DNA of 64,000 nt, taken from Ceratodon purpureus (Eukaryota > Streptophyta > Bryopsida > Pseudoditrichales > Ditrichaceae). The notes beneath the pieces were generated by a model. The model was not told where the DNA came from. It worked only from the letters and a program-made list of their open reading frames with translations, and did not search any database. The stretch is taken from positions 6,424,967 to 6,488,966 of the forward strand of contig CM026423.1 in assembly GCA_014871385.1 (NCBI GenBank), in the 5' to 3' direction. Below are positions 1-12,331 of the stretch, piece by piece (the stretch's first letter is position 1; every line of letters starts with the position of its first letter). A program made the translations under genes and the position numbers.

Positions 1-1584
1 TTCTGCATTATTAAACTTATTCCTTCCCCAAAAACCACCAAAACAAATTAAAAAAATCTTAAGACAGTCACTCTTGTACCCCCACTCACGCAAAGACCAT
101 GTTCCCACGTCCCAGAAGCCAATCACCAAGGCCACATATACCGTATCTATTGACTACCCATTCACAACACACACCATGTAAAAAGCAACCAATCCAAAAC
201 TAAAAAATCAACGCAAAGAAAAAAGGGAAAATTGACAAAAGGGGAAAATATTAAAAAAAAGGGAATAAATGAAGAAGAAGCAACCAATCCGTGTGGTTGT
301 ATCTCCCATTGATTTCTTACACGAATCATGGCAAGCATCCCCAAATATCCAAGTGAAGGGGCCAAAATTCCCCCATCACTCAAGTACGCTAACGTATGCG
401 GAAACTCAAAGTGGCACACTCCAAAGAACATTCACTCCCCATGACATTCACCCCTAAGTTCCCTTCCCGGACATTCATTCACTCTACAGCGTCACCCCAT
501 TACATTCCTGAATCCTTTGGAATATCCCCCTCCCCCATGCCCACCCCATGCCCAAATAAACTAAAAAACAAACCCCAGAATATATATAATCTAGCCACCT
601 GACGTCACCCCTCCATCATCACCCTCCCAAAAGCCAACCTTACAAATTACAATCCACCCCACTTTCATCCCTCCTCCAAATATAATTATATTTTTATGTG
701 GAAATTTTATTTTAGTAAGTTGGGATTATTGCTACCATGTCCAATGTCCATGCCCAACCCCATCCCCATCCCCAGCCAATTGATCCTACTCACTGTGGTC
801 CAGTGATTTTTTCTCCCCAATTATTCATTTTTATTTGATGAACAAATGGTGAAAATTTCAATACAAAGGGAATGGATAAAAGAATAATGTCTAATCAAAA
901 CTCATGGTCCCCAAACTGAACATTGGACCAATTTCTTTTCAAATAACTCAATCAAAATATTTGCAATATCTAAACATCCTATCTTAGAAATTGGAGTTTC
1001 TGCACAAGCTTCATATTTCAAATCATTTTAGAAAAGAGACAATTTCTGTAATGAGGCACCCCCAAGTTTACGATAAGGAAAACCTTGTTTCAATTACATG
1101 AAATCAGCCCAAATATTTTGGCACCGAAATAATGTCACATATGATAAAATTGAAGTTCCAATCTAAACCGATTTAAAATAATCAAGGAATCGTATTTATT
1201 GAAATTTGAAGAGTTTGGGCGGACCCTCAATTCGGCCTCAAGTATAAACTAGCCCTACTTTCTTTTCATTTGCAATGGATTTTCACCATTTGACTCAAAA
1301 AAAAACAAAAAAAACTAGCCCCACGTCAAATACCAAACACCTTTACAAATAATCCTTTATAAAGAAACACTAGTACATTAGTTGCAATATCTACACATCC
1401 CAAACACATGCACCAAAACATGTCACAAGTGAGGTAATTGAATCTAAGCAAGGAGGCACCCCCAATCCGCAACGAAAGGGTACAGAGAGGTTGAAAAGAA
1501 AAGGAATAAGAAAGGAAATGAAAATGAGATGGAGCATCAGGGATGGGCCAGATGGGAATCTGGAGCAGTGACTGCTCATGGACC
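1..1584. other. intergenic, no gene recognised
   Basis: AT-rich, A/C-skewed sequence with only short open frames. None has a recognisable domain or a splice-compatible neighbour. It probably includes distal promoter sequence of the KANADI gene that follows. Confidence 0.5.
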
Positions 1585-1690
1585 CCTTCCTCCCTCTCTC
1601 CCTCTCCCACCCCCACCACCCCATCTCCCTCCCCTCCCCTCCCCTCCCCCTCCACCACCATCATCATCATCATCATCATCATCATCTTCC
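1585..1690 (+). repeat. pyrimidine tract and (CAT)n microsatellite
   Basis: A C/T-only stretch of about 70 bases made of CTCCC and CCCCT units runs into a (CAT)n run of about ten triplets ending near 1686. Such pyrimidine patches are common at plant core promoters, so this may mark the transcription start region of the KANADI gene. That placement is inference. Confidence 0.6.
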
Positions 1691-3121
1691 CCTCGCTCGC
1701 TGCTCGCTCTCGATCTCTGTCAACGCAGGACGTCGCTCTCGCTCTGCTAACTCAACTTACTCGAGTCATGCTCACATCGATCATCGCTAAGTTACCATCA
1801 TGCTCCCAAGCTGCTAGTTTGGCACATCCTGGTGTCTAGACTGGTGGAGGACTGTTGCAGTGAGTGTGTGCTGTGTATCGATATCTAGATCATCTCGGAG
1901 GTGAGGAGGTGATCGACTGGAGGTGGTGGAGTTGGAGTTGGAGGAGTATTGATGTGGGAGGAGGTTGCAGGGTGTGTGGTGAGGTGAGGGTGGAGGGGTG
2001 GAGGTGTGGGGGACAGGTGGGGGAGGAAGTGGTGAATGAGCAGTGGAGCTGGAACAAGGACGGATGCTTACGAGTTTGTCTAGTTTGTTGTCGTCACTGA
2101 CGTGGTGCTTGAAGCTAGGATGTCGGGAGGGGTCGATGTGCTGTGGGATGTTCCGGTCCTTGAGATTTGAGTGATGTGCTGCCGGTGAGGCATCTTGTTG
2201 GTCATTATTTTTTTCTTGGGACGGAGGCACCATCGTTGGACGGGGCGGGGCGGGGCGGGGGTTGAGGTTGACACTCACCTGATTGACGGGCACCGGAACA
2301 CCCACAGCACCATCTTTTCTGTGCTCTCTCTCTTCAGGTTACTTGGTACTCTGGGCTGGTCGTGATCATGCCAGGCCGCAAGATGTGGTGACCTGTTTTG
2401 TCATTTTGATTCGACCCCATCTGGTGGAGAAGGAAGGAAGGAAGAGAGGGGGATACTCTGTCTTTGGGCATACCGTGTCGCTTTTGTTGTGAAGAGACGG
2501 AGCGCATCCCTAGAATCCTGGGAAACGGTTTGAATTGGAGCCGAGCAGGAAAGCTAGCACTGTTGGACAATTCGTTGGGGTTTGCTCGAAGAGTAGAGGT
2601 GACAAAGCGCTTTGAGAAGGAGCAAGGTTTGCAGAGGTGACAAGGTCTCCAGTGGTGCCAGAATTTTGGGACCGTTTTGGATTGAGAGATATCTCAAACC
2701 AGAGTCTTAGTTTGCTGCATCTGATCTATGAAGGATTCTCTCCTCGTTGTGTTACTTGGCGGCACTTGTGACTATTGATCTTGCTTCCCGGTCGGCTCGT
2801 TGGTGCATTAAAGAATGGAGTGCGGAGGTGCCTGCGATATTCTCGTTTCTGCATGCCATATTGGATTTCTGGACTTCCCTGACAGCCTGCGATTGGTGCG
2901 GTCTCCACCTTACGGCTGAGTTTAAACTTGAATTTCCCCTTGTTCTTGCTTTGGAGTTCTCCTTCCTCTGCGTTTTTCTATTCGAGTGCCAGGTTTAAGA
3001 AAAAGTCGTGGGAGAATTGTGAAAAAAGAATATAAAAGAAAAACCGAATAAAAATTCAGGAGTGACTTGTTCCACTCCCTGTTGATCTACTCCACGAAGC
3101 CCGGTGTGAAGGCTGCCAGCG
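1691..3121 (+). promoter_or_regulatory. probable long 5' leader of the KANADI gene
   Basis: About 1.4 kb between the promoter-like pyrimidine tract and the KANADI start codon contains no convincing gene. It is G/T-rich on this strand and holds a run of four to five GGGG blocks separated by single C bases at 2242-2261, which fits the G-quadruplex consensus. Several short upstream ATG frames lie in it. Whether it holds a 5'UTR intron cannot be decided without transcripts. Confidence 0.35.
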
Positions 3122-5340
3122 ATGATAATGCAGGAGTGTAGTCCAGATAAACCTATGAGTGTTTTAAGCTCCACCAACAACCCCCCCTCCGGCCCCGACT
3201 TGGCGCTCCACATCAGCCCGCCCAACAGCAGCAGCGAGGACATCCGCTCCAAGCCCTCCGTTCCACAACACTATGCATCAAACCAAGAGCTACCCGAGCA
3301 TGTTCACGGCTTCGACCTCTGGAAACAGCCTCCGAAATCCCTGAGCTCCATCACTGACAGCGAGAGCAACGTCTCCAGCCCCGTGTCGCAGCAACGCCCT
3401 ACTTATGATAATGTGGGCGCATCCACCGTCCTCTGCCTGGCCAACCCCCCATCGGACCACCCACCCCAAATGGCAGCCAGGGAAGAAGTCCATGACAACA
3501 GGTACATGCACAACACCGCCCTTCCCCATCAGTTCCTGGTAGACAGATCTTCCTCCCCCTCGGAGCGAGTTCTCAAGGACTTCCCCAGAATGTACTCCAT
3601 GTACACAAACGAAATTCAAGACGATTTTGCACGGCGCTTGGGGGAGACCACCATCGACCACCTCCATTCCCAGCAGCGAGTGTTCCCTCAAGCGCCTCAC
3701 ATGAGTCCTATCATCCCTGAGCTTTCACTCGGCAGGTTGAGTGAGCATCCCGAGGCTTTGCCCTTGCCACGGCCCGACCTTCCCAAATTGCAGAACTATC
3801 ACATGGTTGGGAGGGACCCCGGGCTGCGGTACTCAGGTTACTATGGTTTTGAAGACGACGTGAGCCGTCAGGTTGGGAAAGCTATGTCTGGGATGCAGAC
3901 TTCGACGTTGAGTGGCAACTTGTCCAGCCTGCTCGGCGATGCGTACAATGCAAAGCATGATGGTATTTATGGAAACCTTGCATTTCGGTCACGCTTTCCG
4001 TTGAAGTCACCATCCAGAAAGTCGATTCGGGCTCCGAGGATGCGGTGGACTACAACATTGCATGCGCATTTTGTTCAGGCTGTGGAGCTTCTCGGTGGCC
4101 ATGAGAGTAAGTCTACTTATTAATTCACTGTTGAGGCATTGATGTGTTTTAGATTTACTGCAGTATTTGTAGTATGGAAGGCTTATTGTGTGAGTCGTTT
4201 GCTCAGGGGCGACACCGAAGTCTGTACTGGAGCTCATGAATGTGAAGGATCTCACCTTAGCTCATGTGAAGAGTCACTTGCAGGTGGGAAGATTGCTCTT
4301 GGGAAGTGATTCCCATTTGCTTGAAATTTAATGGACTTTATGGCTGCATGTTTGAGTGTTTAGGGCACACTTGAGATCATGCAGGTGGCTTTTATAGTAG
4401 TTTTTCTTTTGTCTGCTTTTTGCAGCGTCAATTATCATTCCATCCGTTCTTATGTTTTCTTTCTTTGCTGGTTGATGCAGATGTACCGGACAGTAAAGAC
4501 CTCTGACAAGTCAGGTCCATCTCCAGGTTGGATTTTCAATTCTGTTGGAGTTTCATAAATCTCAACCAGATGAAACTGATTCTCTTAATTATCCATCCCG
4601 AGTAGGGGTTTGCTGAAAAAGGTGCAAGAAGGCGCCCAAGTCGTGGCAGAATTGTTCGTTGCTGAGGTCTCAATAACATTCAGTAGTCTCTACTTAATAA
4701 ATACATACATATCCATGACTATTGTAGTTCCATTTTCTTGAATCTGAATTTTGAACTTGTGCAAAGAGCAGGACATCCCTACCCTCTCTCTAAGTACCTG
4801 AACCTCCGCCCTTCTGCAGGACCAGGAGACCGATCACCTGATGCTCGAACTCCAATAGACACACTTCCTATGACTGATAAAGGTAGAAACACTATGCACA
4901 TGTCCAATGCGGGGGTACACAACCTGGAGCTGAGCGACTACCACCGCATGGGCGACAGGCAAGAGACGACGGTGGCAATGCAGAACAGGACCTGGCTTCA
5001 AGAAAGGCAGGGCCCAAACTACAATCCAACTGAGAGAGGTAATCAATTTTCCTCAAAAACCTAAGTTCCCACTCCAATCTACTCTTTTATTTTGCACAAG
5101 ACTAGACAGTGCTTGCTTTGCACAAGACTAGACAGTGCTTGCTTTGCACAAGACTAGAAAGTGCTTGTTTTGCACTTCTAGAAATTACAATTCATGCTCC
5201 CTGAAGTTTCATTGCAATACATCAATCATTCTTTTCTTAACTTCTTTGACATCCATGACCTAGTGGTTTATTGATCACTCTCTTGGGACCTGTTTTTGCC
5301 AACAGGGGGCTGCTGGAAGTTTGGGACTCTCAGTTGCTAA
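3122..5340 (+). CDS. KAN: KANADI-type GARP transcription factor
   Basis: Nuclear DNA-binding repressor of the KANADI clade, which sets abaxial/ad-abaxial growth and meristem boundaries in land plants. Exons are 3122-4106, 4207-4283, 4481-4526, 4820-5038 and 5306-5340 (453 aa). All donors are GT, all acceptors AG, and the phases close. The GARP/Myb-like domain starts with RMRWTTTLHAHFVQAVELLG near residue 306 and continues across introns through ATPKSVLELMNVKDLTLAHV and KSHLQMYRTVKTSDK. The intron positions match the typical KANADI break points. Residues 25-35 carry PDLALHISPPN, the conserved N-terminal KANADI motif with an LxLxI repressor-like core. The four exon boundaries that split the DNA-binding domain are certain; the short last exon (ending WKFGTLSC) is the weakest part of the model, because seed-plant KANADIs end in a different LEFTLGR-type tail. 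Confidence 0.9.
5091..5168 (+). repeat. 26-bp tandem repeat, three copies
   Basis: Three head-to-tail copies start at 5091, 5117 and 5143, each beginning TTTGCACAAGACTAGA. The first two are identical and the third has few changes. The array lies in the last KANADI intron. Confidence 0.9.
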
Positions 5341-8300
5341 TGAAGCTATAATTTCTAACCTGCTATGATGGATACCGAAAGCCAGGGAGTGCACGAACTT
5401 AACGTCTTGTTATAGCTAGTGTAAAGTGATGTTGTTGTCCTTGTCTATATCTTAGGAAAGTATATACATATAATTTCCTTTACCTGGAGAGTTTGGAGGT
5501 CAGGCTGGGAGAGGCCGGATTTATTTAGCCCACCTTGTTGAATTATGCGCAATATATCTAATCAGACGTGTTGGTAAGGCTGTGTTTAGAGTGAAGCTAT
5601 AGTGATCAGGTATACTTGGGTATACTTGGGTTTAGCAGGAGAGTAGCTGCAATAAACGAGGGATGTGGGAATCACTTGCCAGCATCTATTGTTGGCCAGG
5701 TCCCTTGTTATTACTTCTTTGTGGTTTTGTGCTACATGAGTACGTGAGTGGGATTAAATGTTAGAAATCAGAAAAAAGGCCGGAAAAAATAAATAAATTA
5801 TGTTAGTACCTGTTGGATCCCTCTTGGAGCAAGTGAAGTAAAGTGGAACTGGTTGTGATTATATATACCGTGTTGTACACAACCAAGTTTTTTGTTTTGT
5901 ATACATCAATTCTCCACTTTTCTGAGTTTCTTGGTTGCATAAGTCACGTGATCTATAACTTGATGGATAGATTTTGTGTATTAGAGATTACATTCCGTTC
6001 AATTTCGCTGTTTAGCGATGGTGTTGATAATCTAATAGTCGTTCATAGGCTTTAATGTCTGGAAGAAGGCTGGTTATTCTTGCTTCGAAATATTGTTGCC
6101 ACGAACGATAGATTGGGTTAAGCTTGGGCAGATCACATTATTCGCTAGAATTTGCACTTTATGATATGAACATGAACTGGAATTGAAATGAGCTTTGAAA
6201 ATTGTATCTCTTTTTACCACATCAAAGCCGGTTTTATTTTATTCCCCTGCACAAATGGTTCTGGTATACATGGGAGCTGAAGTGGATTATAAGTTATATC
6301 CTATCTAATGAGAAGTTGTGGGCACCGTATCCTGTTTCATTTCAGGCGAGGATTAGGTGTTTATTTTCTTTTTAAAAAATTGACTGACAGTTGTGGTTCT
6401 CAGTGCCTTAGATTGAAATTCTAGGCAGCCTGCAAGTTTGGAATTTCTGTTTGATATTCTGCTATAATTCAGGGTTGAGTCAGGAATATTATACACATGT
6501 GCTCTATTTATAGTAAACAATTATTTCCAAAAATCCAGGAATATTTTACTTCAAATTTTCCACCCAGTACAAACAGTGCTCTCTAAATTCTTCCAAACTT
6601 TCTCAGATTTGAGGGCAACAAAGGGAAGGCTTTTGCTGACAAAGACATGCCTTCACCGCATGGACAGGAGAAGCCATCATGTTGAGTGTCTTTGTGAGCA
6701 AAAGGCTCGACATACCATTGGCTCAATACTTTGTCTTAAAGCTGATCATTCCTCACGTACAGTCCAGTACTACCCATCTACTGGGCTTTTATGACAAATT
6801 CCTCCAGTCCGCCTCCGGGCCAATCATGTATAATTTGGACAACCGGGACCATACAGGAAGCTTGAAACTTGGAAGGTTATGCTTCTTGAAATTCCAATTC
6901 TCTGGCCCCTCAGAATGTGATGTGCTGAACGGGTGAATTCCGGAGGAAAGCACCGGGAAAACCCGTGTTATCGCCTCATCCACTTGGCTTCGCACCATGA
7001 TGGTGTCTGATTTGATGGGATTTGGAAACAGTGTCAACATGCTAACCATTGGCCTTCAAAATAGGCTTTCTGACAAGCCCACTTGACTGGGGCTTGTGGA
7101 TAATACCATTTCGCATGGGCCCATTGTGTTGTGTTGCTTGATTTCAGGCTTCTTGGACTTTTTGGTACGGTGTGTGTGGAGCGCATTGCAGTAGCTGATT
7201 TTTGTCCAACAATTAGGCATATCACCTGAGTATCACAAATATTAATAATACCATCAAAATGTAAACACATGCAGCCTTGCATGTGTTGTGTGCATTACAC
7301 ACAAACCCATGATGTTATGTCAAAGGTATATGTTTTCTTTGGTTCCATGGATACAATTCCTTCATCTTTCAAACCCTGTCAAATGTCTTTATTAATTTAA
7401 ATAATCTTTCTGCTAATTGCTTTACTGAGTTTGTTGTACAAGACCATGTTATGTGAGCTTAATCTTTCTATATACAGATTATCCTTCATTTAGCGAGGCT
7501 GACAATTGGTACAAATTTTATCATGGATTCAAACACCAATTTTACTGGAAGTAGGTCTGAGTATTGCACAAATTTAATATTACATTTATTTATTTTAATG
7601 TCAATTTAACTTCAGAAGAAAATTTATTCTTATATTGTTATATTTACAACTATTATATAGCGAGTATTGTGATGGCATGCATTAAATCAACATCACTAAG
7701 AGTATCAAAAGAATAGTTTCATCTGTTATAGCTTGTTATATTTTGTACTTTTAAAATTTGTTTACAAGGTTGGAACAATAGGACAAAGAATTAGAAACAT
7801 AGGAAAGTGAAGGATCCACTTCATAGTATTTTAAAATTTCATCTAGATTCATACATTTCTACTTTGAATGCAATAATCTAGGACTTTCTTATTTGGTGGA
7901 TAGTTTAAAGACATTCTTAGAAATATAATTAATTTTTTATCAAAAAAGTTTTGAATATATATCATACTCTTCTTTGTATACCTTCTTCAATTATTAAACA
8001 ATTTTAAATGATTTAATAATATCTCCTTCTACTACCACTAAGACTTGATATACAAATAACCAATATGATTTTTATTGAGAGTGTAAGAAAGTCCCTTTTT
8101 TTTCCACCAAAAAAAATCTATAAAATCATTGTATCATTACAAAGAATGTCGAAAATGTAAAACAACTTTTGGTACATTTTTTGACATATCAACTAAAAAC
8201 TATGTAACTTTTTTCATCATCTTTTTGCTAACAAAGTAAAATTACTTGAAATTGGACATACAAACTAAGATTTGATAATAAAATTCAATTTATAAATAAA

Positions 8301-8967
8301 AGAAAAATGTATTGGCAATGTTTTGGATATTGTATTACTAAAATTTTACAGTAAAGCTGCACCATTAACCTATATTAGAATAATGTTTCAAATTTGATCA
8401 AAAAATAATTAATAGTACATAGATATTGATGAAGAAAAATGGTAGGTTTCTATTGTGCAAACACTTTATTCTACAAGGAAGCAAAGCCTGTTGATCTTGT
8501 TAAAAAGGTTAAAAGTATGAGCTTCTTTTTCACTTTTAAAATTGTAATTGGCCAAAAACCATAAAAAGTCTATCAAAGATCTAGAACTATATTTAATATA
8601 AATATTTTGAAATTCAAGTAATTTTTTTTTAAATATCATTTGTTGCATAAGTATAATGGATTTAGAATATTTTGGACAATGAAATTATAATCGACTAAGA
8701 AATGTAATGTGATTGATGTATATATACTAATTTTTCTTATAAATGAAAATGCCATTGCATTCTGTAGATGAAACCTAAAGGTTTACCATGTCATGGATCT
8801 ATATAATATTGCAATATTTTGCTCCTTCTTCCTTCTTTCAATAAGATATAATTTTCTTTAATTCCATACAACTAATATGAAGCTTTTACAAATGTGTACA
8901 ATGATTTGAGATTTGAATCATAACATATTATATTGCAACAACGTAATATTGTTATTGCAATAAATAA

Positions 8968-9022
<55 letters not shown>

Positions 9023-9890
9023 GAAATTTATATTTTAAATAAAAAATCAAAGAAAATATTAATCATATAGACGATATTGATATTTTTGGGGAAGAAATAA
9101 AATAATATAATCTCCATCAATTAAAAATATTATGTATTTTTTTAAAACTTACTTTACAAACTTTTCATTTTATCCACATCTCTCTCAACCATCTAGCATA
9201 TGAATTATAAGGAGGCAAGAGGCCACCAGTGTTGAATTTGATGAAATAAATTGACTATTTTTCTTATCAGATGGACAGTCTATCTGGAACTGAAAGGATT
9301 TTAGTTTTTTAATAAGTTACATAAGTTCTTCATCAACTTCTAACATGTTCAGTATAATTAGAATTATTGATAAAGGTATCTGGTATTTGACTTATATATC
9401 ATGATTTTTTATTAATGTTCATAATTTTATTTGCTCATTGTAAGTAGTATATAGACATGGAAGAGGTGAGTGCTAACTTCAAATTAGGTGTATAAGAACT
9501 AAGTGGTCTTCAAATTCTAGATAAACTATTTTTTGAAAATAAAATGACGATAAAACTAGTTTTCCTTGACTATACAGACCACCAAGCTCCCACACTAAAT
9601 ATAGCAAGACCACTAAGATATTCCATACCTCTTAACTATTTGGAGTAAAAAATAATGACACAATAAAACCAAACTTATCATATCTTCTAAAAACCCAAAG
9701 TGACTTTTAAGGATAACTCTAATATCATAAAAAAAAAACCATTCAGAAACAGTCATTACTAGATCCAAACAAAACACTTCCAACACCACAACGACTTGAT
9801 TTTTTCAAAATAATGAATAATTTGCTGCTGCTTTGAACAACCTGAGGATCTTCCACGGTAACTGGGAAGACTCGCATCTGCACAGTGTCA
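5341..9890. other. AT-rich intergenic region, no gene
   Basis: About 4.5 kb without a supported gene. The first part (to about 7300) has mixed composition with short open frames that show no domain and no splice partners. From about 7330 to 9800 it is strongly A/T-rich and looks like decayed repeat DNA. A 3'UTR for KANADI probably occupies the first few hundred bases. Confidence 0.5.
8972..9020. repeat. (TA)n microsatellite
   Basis: An uninterrupted TA dinucleotide run of about 24 units follows a short AAAT repeat. Confidence 0.95.
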
Positions 9891-10921
9891 ATCGATCGCT
9901 TCCGACGTTCGAAGTCAGTTTCTCTGTTTGCTTATTTATTTATTTTTTAGCACAAATCAAACTTTCTTCAATTGCTAGGGAAATAAAAAACGAAGAGTTG
10001 GTTCGTCACTGAACTTACCAAACTTAACAGAAGTGTCACCAGTCACATGAAACATGAAACATAGCACCACAGTTATGATAACCGCTGCAGTCGATCGGAG
10101 GACTGTCGATCGATGATCGTCGAAGACAGAACAAACGCAGTCACGGCGGCCATGACAAAAATACCACCTGCACAGCCTGGCCAGCCGGAAAATTATGATG
10201 CACAAGATGGATACAGTAACTGGGACACGCTTGCGATGGATCAGGATCCACTCCGATCTCCCCGCATCATATCATCCCCAAGCTTTCCGTGTTCCTGGAG
10301 CGGAACTGTTCGGAGAGTACGACACTGGAGGTGCTCGATCTGATCCAGCAGATTTTCAGGTGGGTCGGGGATTCAGTCGAGGACTGAACATATCCGGTGC
10401 GGTCTCGGAGTTCGTCTTCAGCTTTCTCATTTAGTTGTAGGATATGCTAGATCGATCGATCGATCAGTAGGTGGTTCGTAGTTTCGTATCGATCGATCGA
10501 TGATTCTGGTAGAGTTTGTTTCTGCATTGCGCGGTTCAGCATTTTGATCTGGATGATTCTATTCATGAGAGTTTCAGCATTTTGACCTTGATGATTCTAG
10601 TGCAGTTTGATCTGCATTGTGCAGTTGAGAAGGTGAGTAGTTAGAGTGGTGAGGATTCGACGTAAGGAAGTTGGTTCGAAGTGGAAGGAGGGAGGGTCCG
10701 GTTGAGAATTCGTAGTCGGAAGGATACATGAGTGTGGATTGTTACGGTTGGTTTGGATGGTTGGCGTGCGGATTGGTAGTTAGGATGTGTTGGAGGTCGG
10801 AAGTGTGGTAGTTGATAGATTTTTAATGTGGTGTCGCTAGGTGTTGAGAATATCAGGGCGTTGGAGTGGTGGTGGGAGGATTTCAGTGAGGTTGTGTTGA
10901 GGTTGGCAAGGAGATTCGACC
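9891..10921 (+). promoter_or_regulatory. promoter/leader of the DUF3537 gene
   Basis: The sequence shifts from AT-rich to mixed composition and is dense in TCGATCGA words (around 9890, 10090-10115, 10450-10466 and 10488-10503). A segment of about 55 bases ending in GATGATTCTA is duplicated around 10500-10610. No protein domain is seen in its short open frames. It is probably promoter plus 5'UTR, possibly with a leader intron. Confidence 0.4.
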
Positions 10922-12331
10922 ATGGAGGAGGCGTATGAGAACGGTGCGGAGCCGCAGGCAGATATTGAGGCGCCTCTGCTTCGGAAGTTAGCAATTGGGG
11001 TGCGGTTTGCGAACGCGGTAGCTGATGCAGTGGAAGAAGAGATCGATCCAGAGAAGGAAGCGGCGAAGGAGGAGATGCGGAACAAATACAAGAGATCGAT
11101 GTCGAACCCTAAGGATGAGTTGCGGCAATTCCGTTCCGGCCTCTCGTGGCTGGGGCTCGACCAGTCCACGACGCCCAAGGTCGTCTGGTCGCGCATTCTC
11201 TTCGTCCTGCTCGCGTTTCTAGTTCCCATCTTCAACTTCACATTCGTCTCTTGCGACACATGCGACTTAGGTCACCGCCACCCATTCGAAAAGCTGGTCC
11301 AAATATCCGAGAGCGTCCTCGCAGCCGTCTCCTTCCTCTCCCTCTCCCACATCCTCCACACCTACGGCCTCCGCCGAACTCTCCTTCTGGACAAGATCAT
11401 CCGCGAGTCCATCGACGTCCAATTAGGGTTCAACGCCAAGCTCAAAAGCTCCTTCTCCATCCTCGCCTACATGCTGCTCCCCGCTTTCCTGATCGAATCC
11501 TTCCACCGGGCGTGGTGGTACTACTATGTCACAGTCTCCGCCCCGTACCTCGCCAACATCCCCCACATCAACCTCCTCCTCTTCACCCTCTCCATCCTCT
11601 CCTGGCTCTACCGCACCTCCGTCTTCCTCTTCATGTGTGTCCTCTTCCGGCTCATGTGCTCCCTGCAGATCCTCCGCCTGCGCTCCTACTACAAACTCCT
11701 GGAAACCACCTCGGAGGTCTCCACCATCCTCAAGGAGCACATGAAGATCCGCAACCAACTCACCACAATCTCCCACCGCTTCCGCGTCTTCCTCATCTTC
11801 GCCCTCTTCACCATCACGCTCTCCCAGCTCTCCTCCCTCTTCCAGATCCTCCTCTCCGCCAAGATGATCAACTTCTTCCGCGCCGGCGACCTCGCCGTCT
11901 GCTCCCTGGTGCAGCTCACCGGCCTCGGGCTCTGCTTGCAGGGCGCGGCCAAGATCACCCACAAAGCGCAGCACATCGTGGCGAGCGTCAGCAAGTGGCA
12001 TGCCTTGGCAACATGCAGTCCCGGCACCATTCTAGAGGCTTCCAGCGACAGGGCTGGCAAGGTTTACGGGCCGGCTCATCCTTTGTTGCATTCCCGAAGC
12101 CATTCTTCCGAGGATCTGGAGGCTTCGAGCCGTGACTTGAATTTCTCGGAGGAATTGGCGCATGATTTGGAGGCTTTTCAGAAGCGACAGGCGCTGGTGA
12201 CGTACCTGCAGCATACGAGAGCTGGGATCAGTTTGTATGGGTTTGTGCTGGACCGGGGTTTTCTGTACATGATTTTTGGTGTGACGTTTTCGTCGACGTT
12301 GTTTATTCTGGGGAAGACCATCTTGGCATAA
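10922..12331 (+). CDS. DUF3537 / gustatory-receptor-like membrane protein
   Basis: Intronless gene for a 469-aa polytopic membrane protein of the plant DUF3537 family, which structure-based work groups with animal gustatory/odorant receptor-like channels. The N-terminal ~85 residues are acidic and cytosolic in appearance. About seven hydrophobic segments follow, near 90-108, 128-148, 180-200, 212-245, 285-310, 325-345 and 445-465. A Ser-rich loop at about 375-395 precedes the last segment, as in the family. The start is the first ATG, in MEEAYENGAEPQ, and the stop is TAA. Codon third positions are strongly C-rich in the middle and relax at both ends. Substrate or ligand is unknown for this family; I assign no function beyond membrane protein, possibly channel. 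Confidence 0.85.
   Translation: MEEAYENGAEPQADIEAPLLRKLAIGVRFANAVADAVEEEIDPEKEAAKEEMRNKYKRSMSNPKDELRQFRSGLSWLGLDQSTTPKVVWSRILFVLLAFLVPIFNFTFVSCDTCDLGHRHPFEKLVQISESVLAAVSFLSLSHILHTYGLRRTLLLDKIIRESIDVQLGFNAKLKSSFSILAYMLLPAFLIESFHRAWWYYYVTVSAPYLANIPHINLLLFTLSILSWLYRTSVFLFMCVLFRLMCSLQILRLRSYYKLLETTSEVSTILKEHMKIRNQLTTISHRFRVFLIFALFTITLSQLSSLFQILLSAKMINFFRAGDLAVCSLVQLTGLGLCLQGAAKITHKAQHIVASVSKWHALATCSPGTILEASSDRAGKVYGPAHPLLHSRSHSSEDLEASSRDLNFSEELAHDLEAFQKRQALVTYLQHTRAGISLYGFVLDRGFLYMIFGVTFSSTLFILGKTILA

Noticed and set aside
1326-1685. 119-codon minus frame beginning with many Met
   Set aside because: It is the CAT microsatellite and pyrimidine tract read backwards; no real protein features.
7500-9900. 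Search for CRISPR-like or regularly spaced repeats in the AT-rich block
   Set aside because: Only simple AT repeats seen, and the window is a plant nuclear genome.
11423-12001. 192-codon acidic minus frame
   Set aside because: Antisense shadow of the same DUF3537 gene.
11146-12135. 329-codon plus frame rich in Pro/His/Leu
   Set aside because: Shadow frame of the GC-rich DUF3537 gene; composition is an artefact of C-rich codons.
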